The notes: generated by a model from the letters alone, not told the origin. A DNA stretch of 64,000 nt from Pseudomonas wuhanensis (GCF_030687395.1 NZ_CP117430.1:5890001-5954000), one strand, 5' to 3'. Shown: positions 21,233 to 30,509, counted from the first letter of the stretch. Program-made: numbers and translations.

Positions 21233-22444
21233 ATGTCGCCCTGGCTGACAGTAGTAGGTATCGGTGAAGACGGCTTCAAGGGCTTGGGCAAGAACGCCCG
21301 TCGTGCCCTGCTGGGCGCTTCGCGGATCTTCGGCGGCCAACGGCAACTGGATTTGTTGCCCGTGTGCATTCGCGGCGAGCGCCAGCTCTGGCCCAGTCCG
21401 TTTACCCTTGAGCCGTTATTGGCACTGCGTGGCGAGCCGGTGTGTGTGCTGGCCAGCGGCGATCCGATGTTCTTCGGCGTCGGTGCCAGCCTGGCGCGGC
21501 AACTGCCGGGTACAGAAATGTTGGTCCTGCCCGCCCCATCCTCCGTTTCACTGGCGGCCGCTCGCCTGGGCTGGCCGTTGCAGGATGCAGTGACGCTGTC
21601 GGTGGTCGCCCGCCCCGTCGCCGCGCTCAACGCTCATTTGTTCAGTGGTGTGCGTCTGCTGGTATTGAGCAACGATGGCCAGAGTCCGGCGGCTATCGCG
21701 GCGCTGCTGCGTGAGCGTGGTTTCGGGCCGAGTCACCTCACCGTACTGGAACATCTGGGCGGCGAAGCCGAACGACGCATCGAGGGCGTGGCCAACGACT
21801 GGAATGACCCGGCGATCGCCGATCTGAACCTGATCGCCATTGAATGCATCGCTGAACCGAACACACCGCGCCTGTCGCGCCTGGCCGGCCTGCCAGATTC
21901 CGCCTTCCAGCATGACGGCCAACTGACCAAGCGCGACGTGCGCGCCATCACCCTTGCGCGCCTTGCCCCGACACCCGGCGAACTGCTGTGGGACGTCGGC
22001 GCCGGCAGCGGTTCGATCGGCATCGAATGGATGCGCGCTCACCCGAGTTGTCGGGCGCTGGCCATCGAAGCGGATGAGGGACGGCAGTCGTTGATCGAAC
22101 ACAACCGCGATGCCCTGGGCGTTCCCGGCCTGCAACTGATTCGCGGCAGTGCGCCGCAAGCCCTGAACGGGCTCGAACGCCCGGACGCGATTTTCATCGG
22201 CGGTGGCGTCACTCGTGAGGGCGTGCTCGATACCTGCTGGGCGCAACTCAAACCCGGCGGCCGGTTGATTGCCAACGCCGTCACCCTGCAAAGTGAAGTG
22301 ACCCTGATGGCCTGGCGCGAACAGCATGGCGGTGAGTTGACCCGCATTCACGTCGCTCAGGCGCAACCACTCGGCGAGTTCGATACCTGGCGTCAGGCGC
22401 TGCCGATCACCTTGCTGGACGTGACGAAACCCCTCGATGCGTGA
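21233..22444 (+). CDS. cobL: Precorrin-6Y C5,15-methyltransferase (decarboxylating)
   Basis: 403 residues. CbiE-CbiT fusion. The N-terminal half is a tetrapyrrole methylase ([38 protein letters not shown] near residue 75). The C-terminal half is a class I SAM methyltransferase ([20 protein letters not shown], then [19 protein letters not shown] near residue 247) that methylates C15 and decarboxylates the acetate at C12. Start has TTGAGGACTGCAG upstream. It overlaps cbiD by eight bases. Confidence 0.95.
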   Translation: MSPWLTVVGIGEDGFKGLGKNARRALLGASRIFGGQRQLDLLPVCIRGERQLWPSPFTLEPLLALRGEPVCVLASGDPMFFGVGASLARQLPGTEMLVLPAPSSVSLAAARLGWPLQDAVTLSVVARPVAALNAHLFSGVRLLVLSNDGQSPAAIAALLRERGFGPSHLTVLEHLGGEAERRIEGVANDWNDPAIADLNLIAIECIAEPNTPRLSRLAGLPDSAFQHDGQLTKRDVRAITLARLAPTPGELLWDVGAGSGSIGIEWMRAHPSCRALAIEADEGRQSLIEHNRDALGVPGLQLIRGSAPQALNGLERPDAIFIGGGVTREGVLDTCWAQLKPGGRLIANAVTLQSEVTLMAWREQHGGELTRIHVAQAQPLGEFDTWRQALPITLLDVTKPLDA

Positions 22445-23534
22445 CGAAACAGCCGAACAACCCGCCCCGCTGCGCAGCGGCCTGACCACTGGCAGCTGCG
22501 CCACCGCCACCAGCCTTGCTGCGGCACGCCTGCTGCTCAGTGGCGTCGAAGCGGACGCCGTCGAGATCACTCTGCCCAAAGGCAAACGGGTGCAGATGCG
22601 CCTGGAATTCTGTCGGCTGATGAACGACGGCGCCGAAGCCGGAACCATCAAGGACGCCGGCGACGACCCGGACGTGACCCACGGCGCCCTGCTCTTTTCC
22701 CAGGTGCGCCTGCACCGCGAACCGGGCATCCGCTTCAGTGCCGGCCGTGGCGTCGGCACCGTCACCCGGCCCGGGCTGGTGCTGAACGTCGGCGAACCGG
22801 CGATCAACCCCGTGCCGCGCAAGATGATCACCGATCACTTGACGTTGCTGGCCGAGGAGCTGGATTACCCGGGCGGCTTCGAGGTCACGGTGAACGTCGA
22901 GGACGGCGAAGCCCTGGCGCTGAAAACCATGAACCCGCGACTGGGCATTCTCGGCGGTTTGTCGATCCTCGGCACCAGCGGCATCGTCCGGCCATTCTCC
23001 TGCGCCGCCTACATCGCCTCGATCCACCAGGGCATCGACGTCGCCAAAACCAATGGCTACCTGCACATCGCCGCGTGCACTGGCAACGCCAGCGAAGACA
23101 CCATGCGCCGGGTTTACGACTTGCCGGAAATCGCCCTGATCGAAATGGGCGACTTCGTCGGCGCGGTGCTCAAGCACCTGCGCAAAGTGCCTGTGGATAA
23201 ACTCAGCCTGTGCGGCGGCTTCGGCAAGATCAGCAAACTGGCGGCCGGGCACATGGATTTGCACAGTCGGCATTCAAGTATCGACCTGCCGCAACTGGCT
23301 GAATGGGCCGCAGCAGTCGGTGCCGATGCGGCGTTGCAACAGGCGATCCGCGAAGCCAATACCAGTCAGCAAGCGTTGGCGATGGCCAGCGCGGCCGGGA
23401 TCGCCCTTGGCGATGCGGTGTGCCAGCACGCCCTCGACTTTGCCCGCAGCGTGGTGCCGAAGCAGGTTCAGGTCGAAGTGTTCGCCATCGATCGCCAGGG
23501 CGGGATTGTCGGCCATGCGGGAGTTTTTCAATGA
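22437..23534 (+). CDS. cbiD: Cobalt-precorrin-5B C1-methyltransferase
   Basis: 365 residues. Methylates C1 of the contracted ring in the CbiD manner. Signature segments: [19 protein letters not shown] at the start, [15 protein letters not shown] near residue 80, ITLPKGKRV near 44, [15 protein letters not shown] near 180 and [20 protein letters not shown] near 263. In aerobic producers C1 methylation is classically done by CobF; no cobF is seen here, so CbiD is the likely stand-in. Lies in cobL-cbiD-cobK with overlaps at both ends. Confidence 0.94.
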   Translation: MRDETAEQPAPLRSGLTTGSCATATSLAAARLLLSGVEADAVEITLPKGKRVQMRLEFCRLMNDGAEAGTIKDAGDDPDVTHGALLFSQVRLHREPGIRFSAGRGVGTVTRPGLVLNVGEPAINPVPRKMITDHLTLLAEELDYPGGFEVTVNVEDGEALALKTMNPRLGILGGLSILGTSGIVRPFSCAAYIASIHQGIDVAKTNGYLHIAACTGNASEDTMRRVYDLPEIALIEMGDFVGAVLKHLRKVPVDKLSLCGGFGKISKLAAGHMDLHSRHSSIDLPQLAEWAAAVGADAALQQAIREANTSQQALAMASAAGIALGDAVCQHALDFARSVVPKQVQVEVFAIDRQGGIVGHAGVFQ

Positions 23535-24259
23535 AGCGCGTGTTGTTGCTCGGCGGTGTCACTGAAGCATTGGCCATCGCCCGAACCCTGGGGCCGGAGC
23601 ACATCTACAGCCTGGCTGGCGTCGGTCGTGTGCCGACGGATCTGAACTGTCAGGTCCGCGTTGGCGGCTATGGCGGCGCCGAAGGTCTGGCGCAGTTCAT
23701 CCGCGATGAAGGCATTGACCTGCTGCTGGATGCGACCCACCCCTACGCGGCCCGCATCAGCCACAACGCCACCACCGCCGCGAAGTTGAGCGGCATTGCC
23801 TGCTGGGCCCTGCGCCGTCCGGCCTGGCAGCCACAAGCCGCAGATGACTGGCGCGAAGTCAGCGACTGGGCTGAGCTGATCGAAGCGCTGAAACCCTTTC
23901 GCCGACCGCTGTTCACCCTCGGTCGCGAGCCATTGCAGCACCTGCACGAAATCCCGCCGGAGCAATTCTGGACGTTGCGTGCACTGGACGTTTATCCGGG
24001 CAACGCGCGCTGCGAAGTGATCGGTGCCCGTGGGCCATTTCTGATCGAGGATGAACGCGCGTTGTTCGAGCGGCGGCAGATCGACGTGCTGATCAGCAAG
24101 AACAGCGGCAGCACCGCCACCGAGCCGAAGCTGGAAGTGGCGCGGGAACGTGGAGTGCCGGTGCTGGTGTTGAAGCGGCCGGTATTGCCGGGGGTTGAGC
24201 GGGAGTTTTGGGCGGTGGATGACGTCTTGGCGGCTTTGTCAGTGTCAGACATTTCCTGA
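23531..24259 (+). CDS. cobK: Precorrin-6A reductase
   Basis: 242 residues. NADPH-dependent reduction of the macrocycle. Starts [38 protein letters not shown] near residue 67 and [20 protein letters not shown] near residue 187 are family hallmarks. The ATG overlaps the cbiD stop (ATGA). An open frame extends 76 codons upstream within cbiD but is not coding. Confidence 0.95.
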   Translation: MKRVLLLGGVTEALAIARTLGPEHIYSLAGVGRVPTDLNCQVRVGGYGGAEGLAQFIRDEGIDLLLDATHPYAARISHNATTAAKLSGIACWALRRPAWQPQAADDWREVSDWAELIEALKPFRRPLFTLGREPLQHLHEIPPEQFWTLRALDVYPGNARCEVIGARGPFLIEDERALFERRQIDVLISKNSGSTATEPKLEVARERGVPVLVLKRPVLPGVEREFWAVDDVLAALSVSDIS

Positions 24260-24454
24260 ACCTGCACGACCTTGCGACTTTGCCGACAACTTTTCAGGAG
24301 AGGGCCGACTGTGCCCGGCAAGCGCTTCAACTCTATATTCGATTCCCCCTGATCCTAGCTAGCAACACCACCCAGGCTACCCATGGGTAAGGCCTCCCAT
24401 TGGGCCGAGAAAAGTGTGGCTTGCCAACTTGTATCCCAAGGAATACGATCCGAT

Positions 24455-24757
24455 ATGATCGACTTCGAACGATCTCGTGCGTTTGCCGATTGGCTCGACT
24501 CACTGAGAGACATCATCGGTAAAGCTCGCATTATTGCCAGGCTCCGAGCTGCCGAACACGGTAATTTCGGTGATTGCGAACCCGTAGGCGAGGCTGTTTA
24601 TGAAATGCGTGTTCATTACGGCCCCGGCTACAGGATGTATTTCACTCGTCGAGGGGCAGTGGTCTATCTGCTGTTGGTGGGCGGTGACAAGTCGACTCAA
24701 AAACGAGATATCAAACGCGCTCTTCAAATGGCGCAAAACATCGGTAATGAGGAGTAA
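24455..24757 (+). CDS. HigB-like toxin, RelE/ParE superfamily
   Basis: 100 residues. Type II toxin of the addiction-module-killer subfamily: FADWLDSLRDIIGKARIIARLRAAEHGNFGDCEPV and YEMRVHYGPGYRMYF are the usual core, with Arg and Tyr residues where RelE-type mRNases act at the ribosome. I chose the ATG at 24455 (AAGGA upstream, family length); a start at 24383 adds 24 non-conserved residues. Toxin precedes antitoxin, as in higBA. Activity is inferred from the family. Confidence 0.9.
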   Translation: MIDFERSRAFADWLDSLRDIIGKARIIARLRAAEHGNFGDCEPVGEAVYEMRVHYGPGYRMYFTRRGAVVYLLLVGGDKSTQKRDIKRALQMAQNIGNEE

Positions 24758-24760
24758 GTC

Positions 24761-25051
24761 ATGGCCGAACAATTCACCCGATTCGACGCCGCCGAGTTTC
24801 TCAAAACACCAGAAGAAATGGCCGCTTATCTGGATGCCTGCTTTGAAGAAGATGCAGGTGACGGCGTTCTCATACGTGCCGCACTCAACGACATAGCTCG
24901 TGCAAAAGGCATGACACAGATTGCCCGTGATGCCGGGCTGGGTCGCGAAAGTCTCTACAAAGCATTGGGCAGCACTGGCAACCCGGAATTCGCGACTATC
25001 ATGAAAGTGATGAAAGCATTAGGCCTGCGGCTGCATGCCAGCGCTCTCTGA
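24761..25051 (+). CDS. HigA-like antitoxin, helix-turn-helix
   Basis: 96 residues. Addiction-module antidote family: FDAAEFLKTPEEMAAYLDACFEE at the N-terminus, then an Xre-type helix-turn-helix (MTQIARDAGLGRESLYKALGSTGNPEFATIMKVMKAL). It starts three bases after the toxin stop, with GAGGAG upstream. Expected to bind the toxin and repress the operon promoter. Confidence 0.9.
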   Translation: MAEQFTRFDAAEFLKTPEEMAAYLDACFEEDAGDGVLIRAALNDIARAKGMTQIARDAGLGRESLYKALGSTGNPEFATIMKVMKALGLRLHASAL

Positions 25052-25097
25052 TTGCACTGCGACACCACACCGCACGCGGCCTTTTTACTTATCGCCC

Positions 25098-25107
25098 CTG
25101 ATCAGGC
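25098..25107. promoter_or_regulatory. Palindrome upstream of the copper cluster
   Basis: CCTGATCAGG is a perfect ten-base palindrome about 40 bases before the first DUF2946 gene, with a further half copy (GCCTGATCG) about 20 bases on. Could be a metal-regulator operator; no regulator gene is adjacent. Confidence 0.25.
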
Positions 25108-25149
25108 TAAATAGCCGCGCCTGATCGCCCACTCAAACGGATCTGCCCC

Positions 25150-25548
25150 ATGTCCCGACAACGGCTCGCATTTGCCTGGATCGCCTGCTTTGCAGTGCTG
25201 TTCAACATGCTCGCCATGCCGATGTCCGGAGCGATGGCGCAGACGGCGAAATCGCCGGCCGAGCAATTGCTGTGGGGCAGTTTCTGCTCCTCCAACGGCA
25301 CGAAGCTGGTGGCGATTTCCCTGGGCGATATCGAGCAGAAAGTCCCGCAGAGCGACGATCATTCCAACATGCAGCATTGCTGGTGCTGCTCGGGCTCTGC
25401 GCCATTGGTGGCGTTGCCGGGGCATGCGCCGCAGTTGTATTTTGCGCGTTTCGAGGCCAATCGAAGCCTGCCGCCTGCCACGCTCGACACCCCTACACCG
25501 CGCCAGCAATGGCCGAGTCTCAACCCCCGCGCATCCCCTCTGGTGTGA
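25150..25548 (+). CDS. DUF2946 protein, small exported
   Basis: 132 residues. Signal-like N-terminus (LAFAWIACFAVLFNMLAMPMSGAMA), then a CSSNGTK segment and the HCWCCSGSAP cysteine/histidine cluster near residue 76, which looks suited to binding copper. DUF2946 proteins are regularly found beside PCu(A)C chaperones and copper TonB receptors. First gene of a cluster 25150-30310; the exact role is unknown. Confidence 0.75.
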   Translation: MSRQRLAFAWIACFAVLFNMLAMPMSGAMAQTAKSPAEQLLWGSFCSSNGTKLVAISLGDIEQKVPQSDDHSNMQHCWCCSGSAPLVALPGHAPQLYFARFEANRSLPPATLDTPTPRQQWPSLNPRASPLV

Positions 25549-25596
25549 TTCTTTCTCGCAATTGACCTGCGTTTTGAATCGTTCTGGAGAACTGCC

Positions 25597-26076
25597 ATGT
25601 TGAACAAACTCATCGTCCTGGCTGTGTTGCTGCTGCCTGCCTGTTTTGCCAATGCCCACGAATACAAGGTTGGCGAGCTTGAGATCGCCCATCCGTGGTC
25701 GCAAGAGTTGCCGCCCAACGCGCCCACCGTCGCGGCGTATTTCGTGATTCACAACAAGGGCAAAACCGCTGACCGGTTGCTCAGCGTCGGCTCGCCGATA
25801 TCCGGCAAGGCCGAGTTGCACGAACATGTGATGCAAAACGATCTGATGAAAATGCAGCCAGTGCCCAGCGTCGAGATTCCGGCTGGCGGTGAAGCCACCT
25901 TCGCGCCGATGGCGTACCACGTGATGCTGCTGGAGCTCAAAGACCGCAGCCTGTTGAGCGACGGCAAGCGCTTCCCGCTGACGATGCACTTCGAGAAGTC
26001 CGGTGATGTAACGGTCGAGGTCTCGGTGCAGAAAAAGGCGCCGGACAGCATGCAAGCGCACATGCACGCCCAGTAA
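25597..26076 (+). CDS. Periplasmic copper chaperone PCu(A)C
   Basis: 159 residues. Signal peptide ending ANA. The copper site H-M-x10-M-x(~21)-H-x-M is visible: HEHVMQNDLMKM near residue 75 and MAYHVML near residue 105. Carries Cu(I) in the periplasm, in many bacteria to cytochrome oxidase; here the neighbours suggest it receives copper brought in by the TonB receptor downstream. Good ribosome site (CTGGAG). Confidence 0.93.
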   Translation: MLNKLIVLAVLLLPACFANAHEYKVGELEIAHPWSQELPPNAPTVAAYFVIHNKGKTADRLLSVGSPISGKAELHEHVMQNDLMKMQPVPSVEIPAGGEATFAPMAYHVMLLELKDRSLLSDGKRFPLTMHFEKSGDVTVEVSVQKKAPDSMQAHMHAQ

Positions 26077-26097
26077 TCGCCCCCGTTGAAAACGCCT

Positions 26098-26547
26098 ATG
26101 CACCCGCATAGCGCCAGGTCATCCGTGCGCCGCCGTCAGCCAATGAGCCTGACCCGCGGCAGCTGGATCAGCCTGTTCGCCATGCTGATGATCTTTATCG
26201 GCCCGCTGATTTCTCAGTCGATGCCGATGGATCAACGCGCCTCAATGTCCATGAGCATGAGCATGAGCATGTCGACGGACATGTCCATGGACATGTCGGC
26301 CATGGAGCATGGCGCGCAACCCGCCGCCGAGCACTGCCCGCCAAAAGCCGACCATCACGCACTCTGGGAAAAATGCGGCTATTGCAGCCTGCTATTCAAT
26401 TGCCCGGCGCTCACTGGTGGTCAGTCCTTCGTCGCCTTCGAAAGCCCCCAGACAACCACCTTCACCACCCCCGCCACCCGCTTGGGCCACGCCAGGCAAA
26501 CCGTCTTCCCCGGCGCCCGCACCCGCGCACCGCCCATCATCGCGTAA
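26098..26547 (+). CDS. DUF2946 protein with methionine-rich segment
   Basis: 149 residues from the ATG; a TTG four codons upstream is an alternative start. One hydrophobic N-terminal segment (WISLFAMLMIFIGPLISQS), then MSMSMSMSMSTDMSMDMS near residues 55-72, followed by a HCPPKADHHALWEKCGYCSLL Cys/His segment and a Thr/Pro-rich tail. Met-x-Met runs are typical of Cu(I) ligands in periplasmic copper proteins. Function unknown; copper binding is inferred. Confidence 0.7.
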   Translation: MHPHSARSSVRRRQPMSLTRGSWISLFAMLMIFIGPLISQSMPMDQRASMSMSMSMSMSTDMSMDMSAMEHGAQPAAEHCPPKADHHALWEKCGYCSLLFNCPALTGGQSFVAFESPQTTTFTTPATRLGHARQTVFPGARTRAPPIIA

Positions 26548-26590
26548 ACACCCACCTCCGACTTCACACGGCCCGAAGACACCCAAGCAA

Positions 26591-26637
26591 CCTGTGGGAG
26601 CGAGCTCCCTCGCCACAAAAAGCTGGTTCCCACAAGG
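26591..26637. repeat. Degenerate REP pair
   Basis: TGTGGGAGCGAGCTCCCTCGC followed by a decayed inverted partner ending GGTTCCCACA. Confidence 0.6.
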
Positions 26638-26688
26638 ATTGTGTCGGCTGCCGGCCGTGTCGTTTACGACTGTTCGATGGAAATTGTC

Positions 26689-28806
26689 ATGTCCAGGTTT
26701 TCTGCTGACACACGTTTGGGCGCTGCCCAGACTTCTTTTGCCCTGAATCAATCCTTCATTCGTTTCAGGCAGGCCACCGCCGCCCTTTGCGGCTTGCTGT
26801 TGACACCGCTGGTGCTGGCCGATGAACACACCGGCCACAGCGAAGAACTGAGCCCGACGGTGATCACCGCCATCGCGCCGAGCTCGCCGCTGACTGTCGT
26901 CACCAACCCCAAGGACCCGCGCCAACCGGTTCCGGCCAGCGACGGTGGCGATTATCTGAAAACCATCCCCGGCTTCGCCCTGGTGCGCAACGGCGGCACC
27001 AATGGCGATCCGGTGCTGCGCGGCATGTTCGGCTCGCGCCTGAATATCCTCACCAACGGCAGCATGATGCTCGGCGCCTGCCCCGGCCGGATGGACGCCC
27101 CGACCTCCTACATCTCACCGGAAACCTACGACAAACTCACCGTCATCAAAGGCCCGCAAACCGTGCTCTGGGGTCCCGGCGCATCGGCCGGCACCGTCCT
27201 GTTCGACCGTGAGCCGGAAAGCTTCGGCGAACTCGGCACTCGGGTGAATGCCAGCGTATTGGCCGGTTCCAACGGGCGCTTCGACAAAGTGGTGGACGCC
27301 GCTGCTGGCGGACCGCTGGGTTACGTGCGCGTGATCGGCAACACTGCGCATTCCGATGACTACAAGGACGGCAACAACGACACCGTGCCCTCGCGCTACG
27401 ACAAGTGGAACGGTGACGTCGCGGTCGGCTGGACCCCGAACGCCGACACCCTGCTGGAACTGACCGCCGGCAAGGGCGACGGCGAAGCCCGTTACGCCGG
27501 GCGCGGCATGGACGGTTCGCAGTTCTTGCGCGAAAGCCTGGGCCTGCGCTTCGAGCAGTCGAACATCGGTGAGGTGCTGGATAAGGTCGAGGCGCAGGTC
27601 TACTACAACTACGCCGACCATGTGATGGACAACTACACCCTGCGCACGCCCTCCGGCACCGGAATGATGGCCGGTCCCATGGCCTCCAATGTCGATCGCC
27701 GAACCCTCGGCGCGCGGATCAAAGCCACCTGGCGCTGGGCCGATGCGCAACTGATCAGTGGCCTGGACGCGCAAACCAACGAACACCGCCAGCGCAGCGC
27801 CATGGGCGTCGACGCCTACAAGGATGTGCCGCGCAACAAGGACGCCGACTTCCACAACTACGGCGTGTTCAGCGAACTGACCTGGTACGCCGCCGACCGT
27901 GATCGGCTGATCACCGGTGCGAGACTGGATCGTGCGTCGGCCAAGGATTATCGGCAGACCATCGGCTCCGGGATGATGGCCCGCCCGAACCCGACGGCCG
28001 ACGACACCCGCGCCGACACCCTGCCCAGCGGTTTCGTCCGTTACGAGCATGACCTGGCCGACAGCCCCACCACGCTGTATGCGGGCCTCGGTCACTCCCA
28101 ACGTTTCCCGGATTACTGGGAGCTGTTTTCGCCCAAGTCCGGCCCCGCTGGTTCGGTGAATGCCTTCGACTCGATCAAACCGGAGAAAACCACCCAGCTC
28201 GACTTTGGTCTGCAATACAAGACCGAAGACCTCGAAGCCTGGGCCTCGGGTTACGTCGGCCAGGTGCGCGATTACATCCTGTTCAACTACACGCCGGGAA
28301 TGATGGGCATGACCTCGCAAGTCGAGAACATCGACGCGCGAATCATGGGCGGCGAACTCGGCGCGGCCTACAAGCTGACGGCCCACTGGAAAGCCGATGC
28401 GACCCTGGCCTATGCCTGGGGCAAGAACAGCAGTGACGGCAGCGCCTTGCCGCAGATGCCACCGCTGGATGCGCGCTTCGGCCTGACCTACAGCGAAGAC
28501 AACTGGAGCGCCGGCGCCTTGTGGCGGGTGGTCGCGGCGCAAAACCGCATCGACCAGAACAAGGGCAATGTGGTCGGCAAAGACTTCGACACGAGCTCTG
28601 GGTTCGGCGTGTTCTCGCTCAACGGTGCGTACCGGATCAACAAGAACTGGAAGGTCAGCAGCGGCGTCGACAACTTGTTTGGCAAGGCCTACGCCGAACA
28701 CCTGAACCTGGCGGGCAACGCCGGTTTCGGCTTCCCGGCCAATGATCCGCAGGCCATCAACGAACCGGGGCGCATGCTCTGGACCAAGGTGGACATGAGT
28801 TTCTAA
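26689..28806 (+). CDS. TonB-dependent copper receptor, OprC-like
   Basis: 705 residues. Outer-membrane beta-barrel with plug: after the export signal come TVITAIAPSSPLTVVTNPKDPRQPVPASDGGDYLKTIPGFALVRNGGT, the TonB plug, and LRGMFGSRLNIL. The MMLGACPGRMDAPTSYI segment, with Met and Cys in the plug region, is characteristic of OprC/NosA-type copper receptors, as are the MGM-rich extracellular loops (TGMMAGPMAS, GMMARP, PGMMGM). It ends in an aromatic residue (MSF), as outer-membrane proteins do. The ATG at 26689 follows GGAAATTGTC; upstream in-frame starts give no better signal peptide. Confidence 0.9.
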   Translation: MSRFSADTRLGAAQTSFALNQSFIRFRQATAALCGLLLTPLVLADEHTGHSEELSPTVITAIAPSSPLTVVTNPKDPRQPVPASDGGDYLKTIPGFALVRNGGTNGDPVLRGMFGSRLNILTNGSMMLGACPGRMDAPTSYISPETYDKLTVIKGPQTVLWGPGASAGTVLFDREPESFGELGTRVNASVLAGSNGRFDKVVDAAAGGPLGYVRVIGNTAHSDDYKDGNNDTVPSRYDKWNGDVAVGWTPNADTLLELTAGKGDGEARYAGRGMDGSQFLRESLGLRFEQSNIGEVLDKVEAQVYYNYADHVMDNYTLRTPSGTGMMAGPMASNVDRRTLGARIKATWRWADAQLISGLDAQTNEHRQRSAMGVDAYKDVPRNKDADFHNYGVFSELTWYAADRDRLITGARLDRASAKDYRQTIGSGMMARPNPTADDTRADTLPSGFVRYEHDLADSPTTLYAGLGHSQRFPDYWELFSPKSGPAGSVNAFDSIKPEKTTQLDFGLQYKTEDLEAWASGYVGQVRDYILFNYTPGMMGMTSQVENIDARIMGGELGAAYKLTAHWKADATLAYAWGKNSSDGSALPQMPPLDARFGLTYSEDNWSAGALWRVVAAQNRIDQNKGNVVGKDFDTSSGFGVFSLNGAYRINKNWKVSSGVDNLFGKAYAEHLNLAGNAGFGFPANDPQAINEPGRMLWTKVDMSF

Positions 28807-28810
28807 GAGC

Positions 28811-28874
28811 ATCGCGGGCAAGCCCGCTCCCACAGGTTCAACACCGTCCATGTGGGAGCGGGCTTGCCCGCGAT
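28811..28874. repeat. REPIN after the copper receptor gene
   Basis: Two full REP sequences (ATCGCGGGCAAGCCCGCTCC and its inverse) with a 16-base loop. Confidence 0.92.
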
Positions 28875-28930
28875 CGGTTGCGCAGCAACCGCACTAAACA
28901 ACAAAGAACAACGCCTAGCGGAGCACACGA

Positions 28931-30310
28931 ATGAAACAGCCCAAACCGAATTTCTACAACCTGGCCTGGCGCTGGCATTTCTATGCCGGCCTGTTCGTCG
29001 CGCCATTCATGGTGATGCTGGCCCTGACCGGAATCGTCTACCTGTTCAAACCGCAACTCGATCCGTTGATGTACGGCAGCCTGCTGAACGTCCCCGCTGC
29101 TCATCACAAAGTCTCCGCCGACGACCTGCTCAAACGGGTGAAAGAAGCATATCCACAAGGTCAGATCAAACAGTACCTGCCGCCAGTCAACGCCGAACGC
29201 AGTGCGCAATTTGTGGTGATCAATGAAGGTCATGAACTGAACGTGTTCATCGATCCGTACCACGGCGACATCCTTGGCGAGCAAGACGCGAAGAAAAATC
29301 TGCAAGCAGTCGCGCGCTCGATTCACGGCGAATTGATGATCGGCACCGTCGGTGATCGACTGGTAGAACTGGCCGCCGGATGGGGCGTCGTGCTGGTGGT
29401 CTCCGGGGTATTTTTATGGTGGCCGCGCGGCCAGTCCGCCGGGATTCTCTGGCCACGCCTGAACAGTCGCGGCCGAGTGCTCTGGCGTGACCTGCACGCG
29501 GTGACCGGGTTCTGGGGCGCGGCATTGCTGCTGGTGATGCTGCTCAGCGGCATGACCTGGACCGGATTCTGGGGCAAGCAATACGCCGACCTCTGGAACC
29601 GCTTCCCGGTCGCCATGTGGAATGACGTGCCCAAGTCCGACGTCGAGGCCCGCAGCCTCAACAGCGCAACCCGCCAGACCGTGCCGTGGGCCATGGAAAA
29701 CACGCCGATGCCGATGTCTGGCGACCATGCCGAACACATGGCTCACACCAGCACGCAAACCGGCCCGGCAGCGCCGACCATCAGCCTGCAAGACGTGCAG
29801 AACATCGCCGTGCAGCGCAAGGTCGAGCCCGGCTACAGCATCACTTTCCCGACCACATCCGCCGGCGTGTTCACCATCGCGGTGTTCGCCGACGACCCGC
29901 GCAACGACGCCACCCTGCATGTCGACCAGTACACCGGCGACGTTCTCGCCGACGTGCGCTGGCAGCATTACAGCAACGTCGCCCGGGCCACGGAAGTCGG
30001 CGTGATGCTGCACGAAGGCAAGATGTTCGGCCCGATCAATCAGATCATCGCGCTGCTGATCTGCCTGATGATTCTGCTCAGTGCAGTGAGTGGTGTGGTG
30101 ATCTGGTGGAAGCGTCGGCCACAGGGCAAAGTCGGGGTGCCGCCGTTGCGCCACGACCTGCCGAAATGGAAAACCGCGATGGTCATCATGTTCGCCCTGG
30201 CGGTGATGTTTCCGTTAGTGGGGGCTTCGCTGGTGGTCGTGTGGCTATTGGATTGGGGTCTGCTGTCGCGCCGGGGCCGGCAAACTGAATCCACCTCACC
30301 TTCATCATGA
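28931..30310 (+). CDS. PepSY-associated membrane protein of the copper cluster
   Basis: 459 residues. PepSY-TM architecture: first helix near residue 17 (FYAGLFVAPFMVMLALTGIVYLF), a PepSY domain, a paired helix block near 140-215 (VVLVVSGVFLWWPRG; GFWGAALLLVMLLSGMTW), a periplasmic section, then two C-terminal helices (LLICLMILLSAVSGVVIWWKRR; VIMFALAVMFPLVGASLVVVW). Proteins of this class include siderophore/iron reductases. The loop MENTPMPMSGDHAEHMAHTS near residue 256 is rich in Met and His, which fits copper. A role in reducing or passing on copper after TonB import is inference. Confidence 0.8.
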   Translation: MKQPKPNFYNLAWRWHFYAGLFVAPFMVMLALTGIVYLFKPQLDPLMYGSLLNVPAAHHKVSADDLLKRVKEAYPQGQIKQYLPPVNAERSAQFVVINEGHELNVFIDPYHGDILGEQDAKKNLQAVARSIHGELMIGTVGDRLVELAAGWGVVLVVSGVFLWWPRGQSAGILWPRLNSRGRVLWRDLHAVTGFWGAALLLVMLLSGMTWTGFWGKQYADLWNRFPVAMWNDVPKSDVEARSLNSATRQTVPWAMENTPMPMSGDHAEHMAHTSTQTGPAAPTISLQDVQNIAVQRKVEPGYSITFPTTSAGVFTIAVFADDPRNDATLHVDQYTGDVLADVRWQHYSNVARATEVGVMLHEGKMFGPINQIIALLICLMILLSAVSGVVIWWKRRPQGKVGVPPLRHDLPKWKTAMVIMFALAVMFPLVGASLVVVWLLDWGLLSRRGRQTESTSPSS

Positions 30311-30380
30311 AACAGGCGAGATACGCGTACGCGTAAAGCCAATACAATGCGAACCGCGATCTTTCTTCGTCACCGCCGAT

Positions 30381-30489
30381 TGATCGTTCCCACGCGCAGC
30401 AAAGGAATGCAGCCCGGGACGCTCCGCGTCCCAAAAGCGGACGCAGAGCGTCCATTGAGGCGTTCCCACGCAGAGCGTGGGAACGATCA
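30381..30489. repeat. Second-family intergenic repeat (GATCGTTCCCACGC type)
   Basis: GATCGTTCCCACGC at one end and GCGTGGGAACGATC at the other, with inner GGGACGCTCCGCGTCCC and GGACGCAGAGCGTCC palindromes. A different repeat family from the REPs; a second, shorter copy lies at 33391-33445. Confidence 0.75.
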
Positions 30490-30509
30490 TTACGATCAAC
30501 TGGAATGAA

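Noticed and set aside
24383..24454. Longer start of the HigB-like toxin
   Set aside because: The extra 24 residues are not typical of the family; the ATG at 24455 has AAGGA upstream and gives the normal length.
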